Of a DNA stretch of 64,000 nucleotides, positions 8,648-17,306 are shown one piece after another (position 1 is the first letter of the stretch; each line of letters begins with the position of its first letter). This stretch comes from Actinosynnema sp. ALI-1.44 (GTDB lineage: Bacteria > Actinomycetota > Actinomycetes > Mycobacteriales > Pseudonocardiaceae). The stretch lies in contig NZ_MTQO01000035.1 of assembly GCF_001984155.1 (NCBI RefSeq), positions 1-64,000 on the forward strand, read 5' to 3'. A program made the translations under genes and the position numbers. The notes beneath the pieces were generated by a model. The model searched no databases. It saw only the letters and a list, made by a program, of their open reading frames with translations, and was not told the origin of the DNA.

Positions 8648-9760
8648 ATGGAAGACAACGCACAGCAGCACAGGCGGTTCACCCGCCGAGACGTGTTCAC
8701 CGCGTCCGCCTCAGCCGCCGCCGTGCTCGGCGCGGCGGGCTTACCGATCCTCGCCACCGCGACTCCCGCCCTCGCCGACACCGAGAGTGAGCGGAACCGG
8801 GGCCGTGGACTGCGCGCCGAACCGCTGATCCCGTCCCGCAACCGAGGCATCATCCTCTACAGCGTCCGCGACCGCATCACAGCGGCACCGGACAACACGG
8901 GCGTCCCGTATGGATTCGAACGGGTGCTGGCCCGACTGGCCGAGGTCGGCTACAAGGAGATCGAGTTCGCGGGCTACACGCAGCACACCTCGATCCTCGG
9001 CCGTCAGATCACGCCGAAGGAGATCCGCAAGATCCTGGACGACAACGGGCTGGTCGCCAACGGCACGCACACGCAGATCAACCCGGCCACGTTCGACAAG
9101 GAGATGGACATCGCCCAGGAACTGGGCATGCGCAACATCGGTACGGGCGGCGACCCGGCGAACACGGCGTACAAGTCCGACTGGGACGCGGCCGCCGACA
9201 CCTGGAACGAGCTGGGCCGCCGGGCGAAGGCCCGCGGCCTGCGCCTGTACACCCACAACCACGACGCCGCCTACGGCTTCATGCTCGACACCGGGCCGTC
9301 GGACGCGAACGGGAAGCCGACGCGCTCGTCCGGACAGCGCCGACTCGAGTACTTCTTCGACAAGACCGACCCCCGCTACGTCTTCTTCGAGATGGACATC
9401 TACTGGGCGTACGTGGCGCGGTACAAGCACAAGACGTACACCGACCGCTGGGGACGTCAGCAAACCGACCTGTTCGACCCGATTCTGACAGTCGCGCCCC
9501 GCACGACGCGGTTCCCGTTGTTCCACGCCAAGGACGGCAACCGCAACACGGCCGTACCCGACGGGCACGACATGGTGGTGTTCGGCGAAGGTGACCTCAA
9601 CTTCCAGCAGTTCTTCCAGACCATCGGCGAGCAGGACTTCCACCACGCCAACTGGGAGCACGACGGCGCACCCGGCGGGCCGAACGCACCAGGACAGTCG
9701 CTGGACTTCGCCACGCGGAGCTACGCCAACATGGCCGAGCTGACCATCTACCGCCGCTGA
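8648..9760 (+). CDS. Tat-exported sugar isomerase/epimerase-like protein
   Basis: This 370-residue protein carries a twin-arginine signal (RRFTRRDVFTASASAAAVLG, cleavage after ATPALA) and then a TIM-barrel domain of the sugar phosphate isomerase/epimerase superfamily: GIILYSVRDRIT, FERVLARLAEVGYKEIEFAG, LYTHNHDAAYGF, FEMDIYWAY, PLFHAKDGN. Proteins of this type bind a divalent metal and act on sugars or inositols. Secreted members are common in actinomycetes, but their substrates are mostly unknown. I chose the ATG at 8648, which starts immediately before the Tat motif; the upstream in-frame start at 8597 would add 17 unlikely residues. Monocistronic, with a strong hairpin downstream. Confidence 0.8.
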   Translation: MEDNAQQHRRFTRRDVFTASASAAAVLGAAGLPILATATPALADTESERNRGRGLRAEPLIPSRNRGIILYSVRDRITAAPDNTGVPYGFERVLARLAEVGYKEIEFAGYTQHTSILGRQITPKEIRKILDDNGLVANGTHTQINPATFDKEMDIAQELGMRNIGTGGDPANTAYKSDWDAAADTWNELGRRAKARGLRLYTHNHDAAYGFMLDTGPSDANGKPTRSSGQRRLEYFFDKTDPRYVFFEMDIYWAYVARYKHKTYTDRWGRQQTDLFDPILTVAPRTTRFPLFHAKDGNRNTAVPDGHDMVVFGEGDLNFQQFFQTIGEQDFHHANWEHDGAPGGPNAPGQSLDFATRSYANMAELTIYRR

Positions 9761-9819
9761 GGGCACCGGGCCGGGGTTTTTCTCCGCCATGAGGACCTCG
9801 GCCCGATCCCGTGCGCCTG

Positions 9820-9860
9820 CCGCGCGGGCTGTGGCGAACTGCCCGCCACAGCCCGCGCGG
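9820..9860. terminator. Bidirectional hairpin terminator
   Basis: Perfect 17-base arms CCGCGCGGGCTGTGGCG and CGCCACAGCCCGCGCGG (9820-9836, 9844-9860) with a 7-base loop lie between the Tat-exported protein and the convergent GNAT fragment. This is the longest GC-rich perfect stem in the window. Confidence 0.8.
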
Positions 9861-9871
9861 TGGGCCACCGG

Positions 9872-10111
9872 TCAGCCGAACTCCAGGCCGAGCGAGCCGA
9901 CCACCAGTCCGGTGTCCCGCTCGACGACCAGGCGGTGGCCGTACTCGCCGAGCCACGCCGGGTTCTTGCCGAACAGACCGGCGATCACGCCGTCGCCTTC
10001 GGCGGGGAAGTCGTCAGCCCACTCCGGCTGCCGGGTGCCGTCCACGACGGCGGTGATCTCTTCGGATGTCCACGAGCGCAGCTCGTGGCGCTCGGTCTTC
10101 AGCGATGACAC
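9872..10111 (-). pseudogene. Truncated GNAT acetyltransferase, N-terminal half
   Basis: The 79-residue product (SLKTERHELRSWTSEEITAV and, near the end, HRLVVERDTGLVVGSLGLEF) matches the first half of a GNAT-fold N-acetyltransferase. It stops just where the acetyl-CoA-binding motif A (R/Q-x-x-G-x-G/A) should follow, so it cannot be a working acetyltransferase. The GTG at 10111 follows an AGGAG at about 8 bases. A natural deletion is likely, with the long hairpin at 9820-9860 now sitting right behind the truncated end. It might instead be a small stand-alone protein, but the abrupt end favours a remnant. Confidence 0.55.
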
Positions 10112-10282
10112 TGGGTGAAACTCCTGGTCAGAGGGGAACGGGCATGCTGAGGATGGCTGTGGCGCAGCCATGCTCATCAACTCATCGTCATCCCCACCAC
10201 ACAGCCCTGACCTGGAAGTTCAGGGTCGGGCCGGGGTCTTCACCGATGTTTCGCGCAATCGGACACTGGCAACATAACTGAC

Positions 10283-10474
10283 ATGGCTACCGCAACGATA
10301 ACCAGGTCACGGCACAACAAGGTGATCGCGGGGGTGTGTGCCGGCCTGGCAGAGCGGGTCGGCTGGAAACCGAAGACCATGCGTCTGGCGTTCCTGCTCT
10401 CGTGCCTGCTCCCCGGGCCGCAGTTCATCGCCTACCTCGTGCTCTGGATGGTCATGCCGCAGCGCGACTACTGA
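10283..10474 (+). CDS. PspC-domain small membrane protein
   Basis: This 63-residue protein is essentially one PspC domain: KVIAGVCAGLAERVGWKPKT followed by a hydrophobic helix (LLPGPQFIAYLVLWMVMP) and a short QRDY tail. PspC domains belong to envelope-stress proteins and are membrane embedded; single-domain versions are frequent in actinomycetes. It is not next to pspA. The final codons and stop lie in a 14-base tandem repeat. Confidence 0.8.
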   Translation: MATATITRSRHNKVIAGVCAGLAERVGWKPKTMRLAFLLSCLLPGPQFIAYLVLWMVMPQRDY

Positions 10475-10504
10475 GGGGCGACTGCTGAGGGGCGCCTACT
10501 GACA
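10463..10504 (+). repeat. 14-base tandem repeat over the pspC-like stop codon
   Basis: Units GCGACTACTGAGGG (10463-10476), GCGACTGCTGAGGG (10477-10490) and the partial GCGCCTACTGACAA (10491-10504) lie head to tail. The first contains the stop codon of the PspC protein. It looks like replication slippage at the 3' end. Confidence 0.7.
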
Positions 10505-10556
10505 AGTACCGGAAGAGCGGTTCGCACGGCGTTCTCCGGGGTCCTAGCCTCGCGCC

Positions 10557-11711
10557 ATGCGAAAACTCTTGGCCATCGGTTTGTCCGTCTTGGTCACGGC
10601 AGTCGCCGTGGCTCCGGCCGCCCCCGCGCACGAGCCACGGCGGGCGACGCTGGTCCAGTTCGCCTCGTTACCCGCCGAGACGTACCTGCCCGCCAGCGAG
10701 CCGTCCGGCGCCGCGCTGGGCACCGCGCCGATCAACGGCATCACACCGCCGTTCGCCGACCAGCCGATCCAGGGCTTCAGCGGCATCGTGCGCAACCAGG
10801 ACGGCACGTTCGACACGATCAGCGACAACGGTTACGGCGTCAAGGCCACCAGCGCGGACTTCGCGCTGCGGATCAACCGCGTCGCCCCTGATTTCGCCAC
10901 GGGCCGGGTGGACGTGCTCGGCGGAATCACACTGACGGACCCGGACCGGCGTGTTCCGTTCCCGCTTGCCAGGCCGGACCGGGTCCTCACCGGCGCGGAC
11001 ATCGACCCGGAGTCGATCGTCCGCGCCGGTGACGGCACGTACTGGGTCGGCGACGAGTTCGGCCCGTACCTGCTGCACTTCGACCGCACCGGGCGGCTGC
11101 TCGCGGCGCCGTACCCGCTGCCCGGCGTGTTCGCGCCGGAGAACCCCGGTGGCACGGCGAACCTCCCCGGCAGCAAGGGCTTCGAGGGGGTGTCGATCTC
11201 GCCGGACGGCCGCACGCTCAACGCGCTGCTGGAGGGCACGGTCGCCGGGGACGAGCCGGGAACGTTGCGGCTCAACGAGTTCGACATCGCGTCCGGGCGG
11301 TTCACCGGCAAGCGGTGGATCTACCAGCTCGGCTCACCCAATCTGGCCATCGGCGACGCGATCGCCGTGGACCGCGACCGGCTGCTGGTGATCGAGCGGG
11401 ACAGCGGCCAGGGCGCGAACGCCAAGATCAAACGCGTCCACCTCGCCGACAAACGTGACCGGGACGGGGACGGCAAGCTCGACAAGACGCTCGTCGCCGA
11501 CCTGATGGACATCGCCAACCCGCGCGGGATCGGCGGTTTCGGCAAGACGTTCACGTTCCCGTTCCAGACCATCGAGGACCTGGTGCTGCTGGACGACCGG
11601 ACACTGGGCGTGCTCAACGACAACAACTTCCCGTTCTCGTCCGGTCGCACACCGGGCAAGCCCGACGACAACGAGTTCATTGTGCTGCGGCTGCCGGAGT
11701 CGCTGCGTTAG
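10557..11711 (+). CDS. Secreted phytase-like esterase (PF13449 type)
   Basis: This 384-residue exported protein has a signal peptide (MRKLLAIGLSVLVTAVAVAP, cleavage near APAHA). The rest has the six-bladed-propeller pattern of the 'esterase-like activity of phytase' family: GFSGIVRNQDGTFDTISDNG, DPESIVRAGDGTYWVGDEFG, GFEGVSISPDGRTLNALLEG, IERDSGQG and FPFQTIEDLVLLDDRTLGVL. Such proteins are found outside the cell and are thought to cleave phosphate or carboxyl esters; few have been tested. It ends 10 bases before the methyltransferase start, so the two may be co-transcribed. Confidence 0.8.
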   Translation: MRKLLAIGLSVLVTAVAVAPAAPAHEPRRATLVQFASLPAETYLPASEPSGAALGTAPINGITPPFADQPIQGFSGIVRNQDGTFDTISDNGYGVKATSADFALRINRVAPDFATGRVDVLGGITLTDPDRRVPFPLARPDRVLTGADIDPESIVRAGDGTYWVGDEFGPYLLHFDRTGRLLAAPYPLPGVFAPENPGGTANLPGSKGFEGVSISPDGRTLNALLEGTVAGDEPGTLRLNEFDIASGRFTGKRWIYQLGSPNLAIGDAIAVDRDRLLVIERDSGQGANAKIKRVHLADKRDRDGDGKLDKTLVADLMDIANPRGIGGFGKTFTFPFQTIEDLVLLDDRTLGVLNDNNFPFSSGRTPGKPDDNEFIVLRLPESLR

Positions 11712-11721
11712 TTTGACGACC

Positions 11722-12762
11722 ATGGACTCGGACGCGCTGGCCAAGCAGCTTTTCGGTGACGTCACCGGCGCACTGCGGATGTACGCCGTCTACCTGGGTG
11801 AGCGTCTCGGTTACTACCGGGCGCTCGCCGACGGCGGCCCGATGACACCGGCACGCCTCGCCGCCGCAACCGGGACGAACGAGCGCTACACCCGCGAATG
11901 GCTGGAACACCAGGCGTCCTGCGGTCTGCTCACAGTGGACGAGGAGCACGTGTTCACCTTGCCGCCGGAGCACGTGCCGGTGCTGGCCGACGCCGATCAC
12001 GTGCTGTACGGCACCCAGTCGCCCGTCAACCTGGTACGCGTCGGCCGCAGGTTGGGGGACCTGGTGGACGCCTACCGCACGGGCGACGCGCCGCCGCCGA
12101 TCCCGTGGGAGCCGGAGGGCAGGTCGGCCACGAACCGCGCGCAGTACCTCAACCTGTTGGGCAAGCAATGGGTGCCCGCGATCCCGGACGTGCACGCCCG
12201 GCTGTCGAGCGGTGGGGCGCGTGTCGCCGACATCGCCTGCGGCCTCGGCTGGACCAGCATCGCGTTGGCGAAGGCGTACCCGGCCATCACGGTGGACGGA
12301 CTGGACCTGGACGCGGAGGCGATCGAGGCGGCCACCCGCAACGCCGAGGAGTCCGGCGTCGCCGACCGGGTGACGTTCGCCGCGAAGAACGCCGCCGAAC
12401 TCACCTCCGCACAACCCTACGACGCGGTGTTCATCATCGAAGCCCTGCACGACATGACCAACCCGGTCGACGCGCTGCGCACAGCACGGGACCTGCTGGT
12501 CCCGGGCGGGTCGGTACTGGTGTTCGACACCAAACCGGGCGAGGAGTTCACCGCGCCCGGCCCGTTGGTCGAGCAGTACGAGTACGGCTGGAGCCTGGTC
12601 GCCTGCCTGCCCGCGACCATGGGCGTCCCCGGCTCGGCGATGACCGGGACCGTGATGCGCCCCGCCACCCTCCGCCGTTACGCGGAGGAGGCGGGGTTCA
12701 CCGACGTCACGATCGTGCCGATCGAGTCCGAAACGTGGCGCTTCTACCAGCTGCGGGGCTGA
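11722..12762 (+). CDS. SAM-dependent methyltransferase with winged-helix N-terminus
   Basis: This 346-residue protein has an N-terminal winged-helix-like dimerisation domain (YYRALADGGPMTPARLAAAT, YTREWLEHQASCGLLTVDEE) and a class I Rossmann methyltransferase domain with motif I VADIACGLGWTSIALAKAYP and acidic motif II DGLDLD. This is the layout of Rv2258c-like proteins and small-molecule O-/C-methyltransferases. I chose the ATG at 11722; upstream residues from 11680 lie in the previous gene and have no family character. Acceptor unknown. Confidence 0.8.
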   Translation: MDSDALAKQLFGDVTGALRMYAVYLGERLGYYRALADGGPMTPARLAAATGTNERYTREWLEHQASCGLLTVDEEHVFTLPPEHVPVLADADHVLYGTQSPVNLVRVGRRLGDLVDAYRTGDAPPPIPWEPEGRSATNRAQYLNLLGKQWVPAIPDVHARLSSGGARVADIACGLGWTSIALAKAYPAITVDGLDLDAEAIEAATRNAEESGVADRVTFAAKNAAELTSAQPYDAVFIIEALHDMTNPVDALRTARDLLVPGGSVLVFDTKPGEEFTAPGPLVEQYEYGWSLVACLPATMGVPGSAMTGTVMRPATLRRYAEEAGFTDVTIVPIESETWRFYQLRG

Positions 12763-13069
12763 CGGAGCTCAACGACGCCGCCGCCGGAAGCCCACCCGTG
12801 GCGGCCGGGTGCGCGGACCGTGGCGGCGCCGCTGGTGCCGCCACGACGTGATCGACGCCGTCGAAGGCCACGACCGCTCCACGGGTGCCAGGTTCGGGCC
12901 GCCGGTGGCGGGCATCCGGATGCCCGCTCCTTCCTCCCAAGGCGCCCAGCACAGCACCTGCTCCCATAAGGTCCGCTGATACGCAAGCCGTAACGTCAAC
13001 GCAGGCCCCCTTCCGTGTGCCATTGTCCCGTGGATCAGGCTGCGTACCAACGGAATAACCAGAAGCCTG
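12763..13069. other. Gene-free gap with one hairpin
   Basis: This 307-base interval between convergent genes holds no frame with convincing codon use. It contains a GC-rich hairpin at 12819-12845 and a perfect palindrome CCTGTTAACAGG at 13066-13077 that overlaps the TAA stop of the minus-strand dehydrogenase. Confidence 0.5.
12819..12845. terminator. Possible hairpin terminator
   Basis: Nine-base arms CGTGGCGGC and GCCGCCACG with a 9-base loop lie about 57 bases after the methyltransferase stop. There is no U tract. It could end transcription of the upstream gene. Confidence 0.4.
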
Positions 13070-15289
13070 TTAACAGGACAACAGGGCTGTCCGGTAGGTG
13101 GCGGTGAACGTGGTCGCCGTCGCCGGGGCCGTGATCGTGTGGCTCTGGGCGCCGCCGTCCGACCATGATCGGTAGCAGTACCTGAACAGGCCCGTGCCCT
13201 GCGGACTCGGTGCGCTGATGGTGTTCGCCGAGCCCACGATCACCGTACGGGTGAACGGTGCCGTGCCTGCCTGGTTGAAATGCGTCAGCGTTCGGCCCGA
13301 CGGGCTGCTGGCGAACGTCAACTGCACGGTCCGCGGGTCGAGGCGGACGGACGTGCTCGCCGTACGGCCACTGGAATCCTGTGCGGTCAGCACCAGTTCC
13401 AGATGTGACGGGTACTCGTGGTCCGGCGCGGAGAAACTGCCGGTCGCCGTGCCCGGGAAGGTCTGCACCGTGTGCGTGTGGCAGTTGCTGGGGCAGTGTT
13501 GCAGCAGCAGTTGCCACGACAGCGCGGTTGCCGGGAGTGCGCCGTCCTGGGCGTCGACCGCGTGGCCGGAGAACGTGATCGGGTCGCCCACCTTCCAGTT
13601 CACCGCCGGATCGGGGGTGGTGATCACCGGGACCGGATCGGGGTTGACGGGGTTGCCCGCGGTCACGACCACTGTCGAGGTGTCGCTGAGTCCGCCGGGG
13701 TCGGTGACTCTGAGTTTGACCGACACGATCGCGTCCGCTGTGTAGGTCCACGTGGGGTTCGCCGCGGTGGAGTCGTCGAACGCGCCGTCACCGTCCAGGT
13801 CCCACGCGTACGCCAGGGTTTGCGCGTCGGGGTCGCTCGAACCGGAACCGGAGAACTGCACGTTCAACGGCAGCGCACCGCTGGACGGTGTGGCGGTGGC
13901 GACGGAGGTCGGTGCCCGGTTGCCCGTGGGATAGCTGACTCGGCGCAACTGGCCGCCGTTGAGCGCCACGTAGAAGATGTCACCGCCAGGGCCGGACAGG
14001 ACGTGCACAGGCACGTTGGCTCCGGTCACGAATGGTGTGATCGTCGCGGGGTCCGGTGTGCCGGACGCGTTGCGGCGCATGGCCCAGATGCAGCCGCGGT
14101 TGGCGTCGGCGAAGAACAGCGCGCCACGGTACTCGGCCGGGTAGTTGCTGTCGTTCTCGAACGCGATTCCGGCGATCGACGAACTGCCGGTCGGGCACCC
14201 GTCCCCCGCGACCACGTTGTTGCTGTGGTTGTAGGCGAAGTGCGGGGCGTTCTGCCCTGTGCTGTAAAGGTTCTCGCACGTCGTGAGGTTGGCGTTGTCG
14301 TAGCCGGACTGCCGTGCGCCGCCTTCGTAGCACGGCCAACCGAAGTTCTCGGCGACGGCGTCACCGGTGGTGGTGATCCGGTTGACCTCCTCCCAGGTGC
14401 CCCAGCCGACATCACCGACCCACAGTTCGTTGGTTCCCGGGCGGACCGCCATGCGGAACGGGTTGCGCAGGCCGTAAGCGATCACGCGCTTGGCGTTGGC
14501 GTCGGCGCTGGCGGCGAACGGGTTGCCGGACAGGCCCGCGCCGGTGGCCGGGTCGATCCGGATGACCGTGCCGTCCAGTGTTCGCGGCTGACCGGCCGTG
14601 CGGCGCACGGACTGCGACCGCAACGCCCCACCGAGAGCCGTTGGCGGGCTGAGGTTCGTGCCCTCCGCGCCGGGCGGGTCCCCGCACGGGTTGCCCGTCT
14701 GTCCCCAGTCGGCGTAGTTGAAGCTCGCGCCATCACCACCGCTGACGTACAGCGCGCCGTCCGGGCCGAACGCCAGCGAGCCGATCGAGTGGCTCGGGAA
14801 CTGCTGGCACCAGTCAGTCAGCACAACCTGTTCGGCGGTCGCGGTGTTGCCGTTGGCGACCAGTCGCGACAGTCGCCCTTGGACCAGACAGCCCTGGTTG
14901 GTGGCACCGGGCGGGTCGGGGCAGACGTCGCCCCACCCCAGGTAGTCGTAGGTGTACAGCACGTACACATGAGGCGTGGCGGGGAACTGCGGGTCGAGCG
15001 CGAGACCGAGCAGACCCCGGTCCCAGAAGTCGTGCACCTGCGGGCGCAGGTCGGCGAAGACGGTCGGCGTGGTGTCACCGAGTCCGTCGTAGACCTTGAT
15101 GATCCCGCTCTTCTCCGCGATGAACACGCGCCCGTCGGGCGCGAACGCGGCCTGCGTCGGCGCGGTCAGCCCGGAAATGGCGACGGTGTCAGTGAAACCG
15201 GCGGGCACGGCCGCGGAAGCGACCAGCCCGCCGGGTAAGCCGACCAGTGCACCGGCCAGAACGGCCAGTACGGTGAGAAGTCTTGTCAT
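13070..15289 (-). CDS. Secreted PQQ-type sugar dehydrogenase with PKD domain
   Basis: This 739-residue exported protein starts MTRLLTVLAVLAGALVGLPG with a clear Sec signal. The N-terminal ~450 residues form a glucose/sorbosone dehydrogenase-type six-bladed propeller (FAPDGRVFIAEKSGIIKVYD, DRGLLGLALDPQFP, IAYGLRNPFRMAVRPGTNEL, WVGDVGWGTWEEVNRI). A PKD domain follows (APTSVATATPSSGALPLNVQ, FSGSGSSDPDAQTLAYAWDL), then a beta-rich C-terminal region. The family oxidises sugars at the cell surface using PQQ or a related cofactor; PQQ synthesis genes are not in the window. I moved the start to the ATG at 15289, which follows GAGGGA and opens the signal peptide. The longer frame from 15445 would add 52 Cys-rich residues overlapping the divergent iron-box promoter region. 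Confidence 0.85.
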   Translation of the reverse strand: MTRLLTVLAVLAGALVGLPGGLVASAAVPAGFTDTVAISGLTAPTQAAFAPDGRVFIAEKSGIIKVYDGLGDTTPTVFADLRPQVHDFWDRGLLGLALDPQFPATPHVYVLYTYDYLGWGDVCPDPPGATNQGCLVQGRLSRLVANGNTATAEQVVLTDWCQQFPSHSIGSLAFGPDGALYVSGGDGASFNYADWGQTGNPCGDPPGAEGTNLSPPTALGGALRSQSVRRTAGQPRTLDGTVIRIDPATGAGLSGNPFAASADANAKRVIAYGLRNPFRMAVRPGTNELWVGDVGWGTWEEVNRITTTGDAVAENFGWPCYEGGARQSGYDNANLTTCENLYSTGQNAPHFAYNHSNNVVAGDGCPTGSSSIAGIAFENDSNYPAEYRGALFFADANRGCIWAMRRNASGTPDPATITPFVTGANVPVHVLSGPGGDIFYVALNGGQLRRVSYPTGNRAPTSVATATPSSGALPLNVQFSGSGSSDPDAQTLAYAWDLDGDGAFDDSTAANPTWTYTADAIVSVKLRVTDPGGLSDTSTVVVTAGNPVNPDPVPVITTPDPAVNWKVGDPITFSGHAVDAQDGALPATALSWQLLLQHCPSNCHTHTVQTFPGTATGSFSAPDHEYPSHLELVLTAQDSSGRTASTSVRLDPRTVQLTFASSPSGRTLTHFNQAGTAPFTRTVIVGSANTISAPSPQGTGLFRYCYRSWSDGGAQSHTITAPATATTFTATYRTALLSC

Positions 15290-15479
15290 GGGCGGTCCCT
15301 CAGCGAATCGACACGGCGTGGGTTCGTGGCGGACATCGCAAACTGGACAGAAGGCGGTAGCACGATCTGACAAATGGTGCGCATCGCATGAAATGGGCGC
15401 GACCAATGGGCGCAAGCAGAGCGCCAACCGGACGAATGTCGTCACGCAGTGTCGCCCGAGGTGTGACGAACCCTACTCC

Positions 15480-15498
15480 ATTAGGTTAGCCTAACCTG
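15480..15498 (+). promoter_or_regulatory. IdeR/DmdR1-type iron box, siderophore operon 1
   Basis: TTAGGTTAGCCTAACCT is a near-perfect palindrome (core AGGTTAG-C-CTAACCT) matching the actinobacterial IdeR/DmdR1 consensus TTAGGTTAGGCTAACCTAA. It ends about 20 bases before the GTG of the ATPase gene, so iron-loaded repressor would sit on the promoter. The transcript leader must be very short. Confidence 0.9.
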
Positions 15499-15517
15499 TA
15501 TGGGTTAGTGTCGCCCG

Positions 15518-16303
15518 GTGCGGGGACAACTACGAGCAACCGGGCTGACGGTGGGGCACGCGAGCACACCGGTCCTGCGAGACGTCGACATCGCACTGAA
15601 GCCGAACAGCGTGACGGTTCTCGTCGGCCCCAACGGATGCGGCAAGTCGACCCTGCTGCGCACGCTCGCCGGTCTGCTCCCCGCGATCGACGGCACCGTT
15701 CAGGTCAACGACACGCCATTGGCAGGCCTGTCGCGACGCGCACTGGCGCAACACCTGGCGTTCCTGCCCCAGACTCCGATCGTCCCAGCGGGAGTGACGG
15801 TCAAGGAATTGGCTCGCCACGGCCGTTACGCCCATAGAGGCGCGTTCGCGCGGCACACGACCGAAGACGCCGAAGCCGTCGCGTGGGCACTGGACGTCAC
15901 CGACGCGACCTCATTGGCTGACCGCAGGTTGGACGAGTTGTCCGGCGGTGAGCGGCAACGCGCGTGGCTGGCGACAGTGCTGGCGCAGAAGACCGGGATC
16001 GTCCTGCTCGACGAACCGACCACGTACCTGGACCTGCGCCACCAGTACGAGGTGCTCGACGTGGTCCGCAGACTCGCCCGCGAGCACGGCATCGCGTGCG
16101 GCGTCGTCCTGCACGACCTCACGCAGGCCGCCGCGTACGGCGACGAGGTCGTTGTCGTCGCCGAGGGGAAGATCGTGGCCGCGGGGGCGGCCGGGCAGGT
16201 GCTGACCGCCGACATCATCCACCAGGCGTTCGGCCTGGAGGTGTCGGTGGTTCGTGACCCGGAAACCGGGTATCTGGCGTGCTTTCCACGCCGTGCCGCA
16301 TAG
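15518..16303 (+). CDS. Siderophore ABC transporter ATPase (FepC/FecE-like)
   Basis: This 261-residue ATPase powers iron-siderophore import. It has Walker A GPNGCGKST (residues 37-45), Q-loop PQTPIVPAGVTV, signature LSGGERQR, Walker B IVLLDEPT and H-loop VLHDLTQA. It is the first gene of an operon with a lipoprotein receptor (16 bases downstream) and a fused permease. The GTG at 15518 is the first start in frame after the iron box, so the operon should be induced by iron limitation. No siderophore synthesis genes are in the window, so the operon may import a siderophore made elsewhere or by other organisms. Confidence 0.92.
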   Translation: MRGQLRATGLTVGHASTPVLRDVDIALKPNSVTVLVGPNGCGKSTLLRTLAGLLPAIDGTVQVNDTPLAGLSRRALAQHLAFLPQTPIVPAGVTVKELARHGRYAHRGAFARHTTEDAEAVAWALDVTDATSLADRRLDELSGGERQRAWLATVLAQKTGIVLLDEPTTYLDLRHQYEVLDVVRRLAREHGIACGVVLHDLTQAAAYGDEVVVVAEGKIVAAGAAGQVLTADIIHQAFGLEVSVVRDPETGYLACFPRRAA

Positions 16304-16319
16304 ATCAAAGGGAGAAACG

Positions 16320-17306
16320 ATGGTTCGCGCGCAAGGGCGTGCTCTGGCTGCCGCGTGTGCTTTGGCCCTACTCGCGGGCTGCGGCACCGGCACGGTCGCA
16401 GGCAACACTGGCGGTGGCGACTCCGGGGCCAAGAACGCCGGTGGCCAGGCCGGTGGACCGATCACGGTCGAGACCGCACGAGGGCAGGTCAGCCTCCCCA
16501 AGCCCGCGACCAAGGTCGTCGTCCTGGAATGGGCCTACACCGAGGAACTGGTCGCGCTGGGCGTGACGCCTGTCGGCAACGCGGACAACGAGGGCTACAA
16601 GAAGTGGATCACCGCGCCCGGTTCGGCGCTGCCCGACGGTGTGGCCGACCTGGGCCAGCGCCAGGAGCCCAGCCTCGAACGGATCAAGACGCTGGCGCCG
16701 GACCTGATCGTCGGCGAGGAGAAGACCATCGCGGTCAACTACGACCAACTGAAGGCGATCGCGCCGGTGGTGTCGTTCGACTACCCGGTCAAGCCGCAGT
16801 TCGAGACGATGAAGAAGAACTTCGCCCAACTGGCCAAGGCCGTCGGCAAGGACGACAAGGGCAAGGAGGTCCTCGGCCGGATCGACGCCAAGGCCGCCGA
16901 GGTCAAGTCGAAGGTCAAGCCGGACACGGCGTACGCGTTCGCGCAGGCGTACAGCGTCAACGGCACGCCGACGATCCGGATGTTCACCGGTGACACGTTC
17001 GTCGTCCAGGTACTCGCACTCACCGGCCTGCGCAACACCTGGCAGGGCCAGCCGGACGCGTGGGGCCTGACCACCGTCGGCGTCGAAGGCCTGACACAGG
17101 TCCCGGCCGACGCGTCGCTGATCTACGTGGCGCAGAACGACGACAACCCGTTCACCGGCGCGCTGGCGGGCAATCCGGTGTGGCAGAACCTGGCCTTCGT
17201 CAAGCAGAAGAAGCTGTTCCCGATCGACCCCGGCACGTGGACCTTCGGCGGCCCCCTGTCGGCGGTGCAGGTCCTCGACGGCGTGGGCAAGGCACTGGGT
17301 GCCTGA
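16320..17306 (+). CDS. Siderophore-binding lipoprotein
   Basis: This 328-residue surface receptor has a lipobox ALLAGC (lipidated Cys21), then a low-complexity Gly/Asn linker (NTGGGDSGAKNAGGQAGG) and a FecB-type class III solute-binding fold (VVLEWAYTEELVALGVTPVG, EPSLERIKTLAPDLIVGEEK). It delivers ferric siderophore to the permease encoded next. The ATG at 16320 is preceded by AAAGGGAGAAACG. Its TGA overlaps the ATG of the permease (TGATG). Second gene of the iron-box operon. Confidence 0.9.
   Translation: MVRAQGRALAAACALALLAGCGTGTVAGNTGGGDSGAKNAGGQAGGPITVETARGQVSLPKPATKVVVLEWAYTEELVALGVTPVGNADNEGYKKWITAPGSALPDGVADLGQRQEPSLERIKTLAPDLIVGEEKTIAVNYDQLKAIAPVVSFDYPVKPQFETMKKNFAQLAKAVGKDDKGKEVLGRIDAKAAEVKSKVKPDTAYAFAQAYSVNGTPTIRMFTGDTFVVQVLALTGLRNTWQGQPDAWGLTTVGVEGLTQVPADASLIYVAQNDDNPFTGALAGNPVWQNLAFVKQKKLFPIDPGTWTFGGPLSAVQVLDGVGKALGA

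Noticed and set aside
12769-13050. Minus-strand frames in the 12.8-13.0 kb gap
   Set aside because: Several overlapping frames with no consistent codon bias and no domain; better explained as non-coding DNA with a hairpin.
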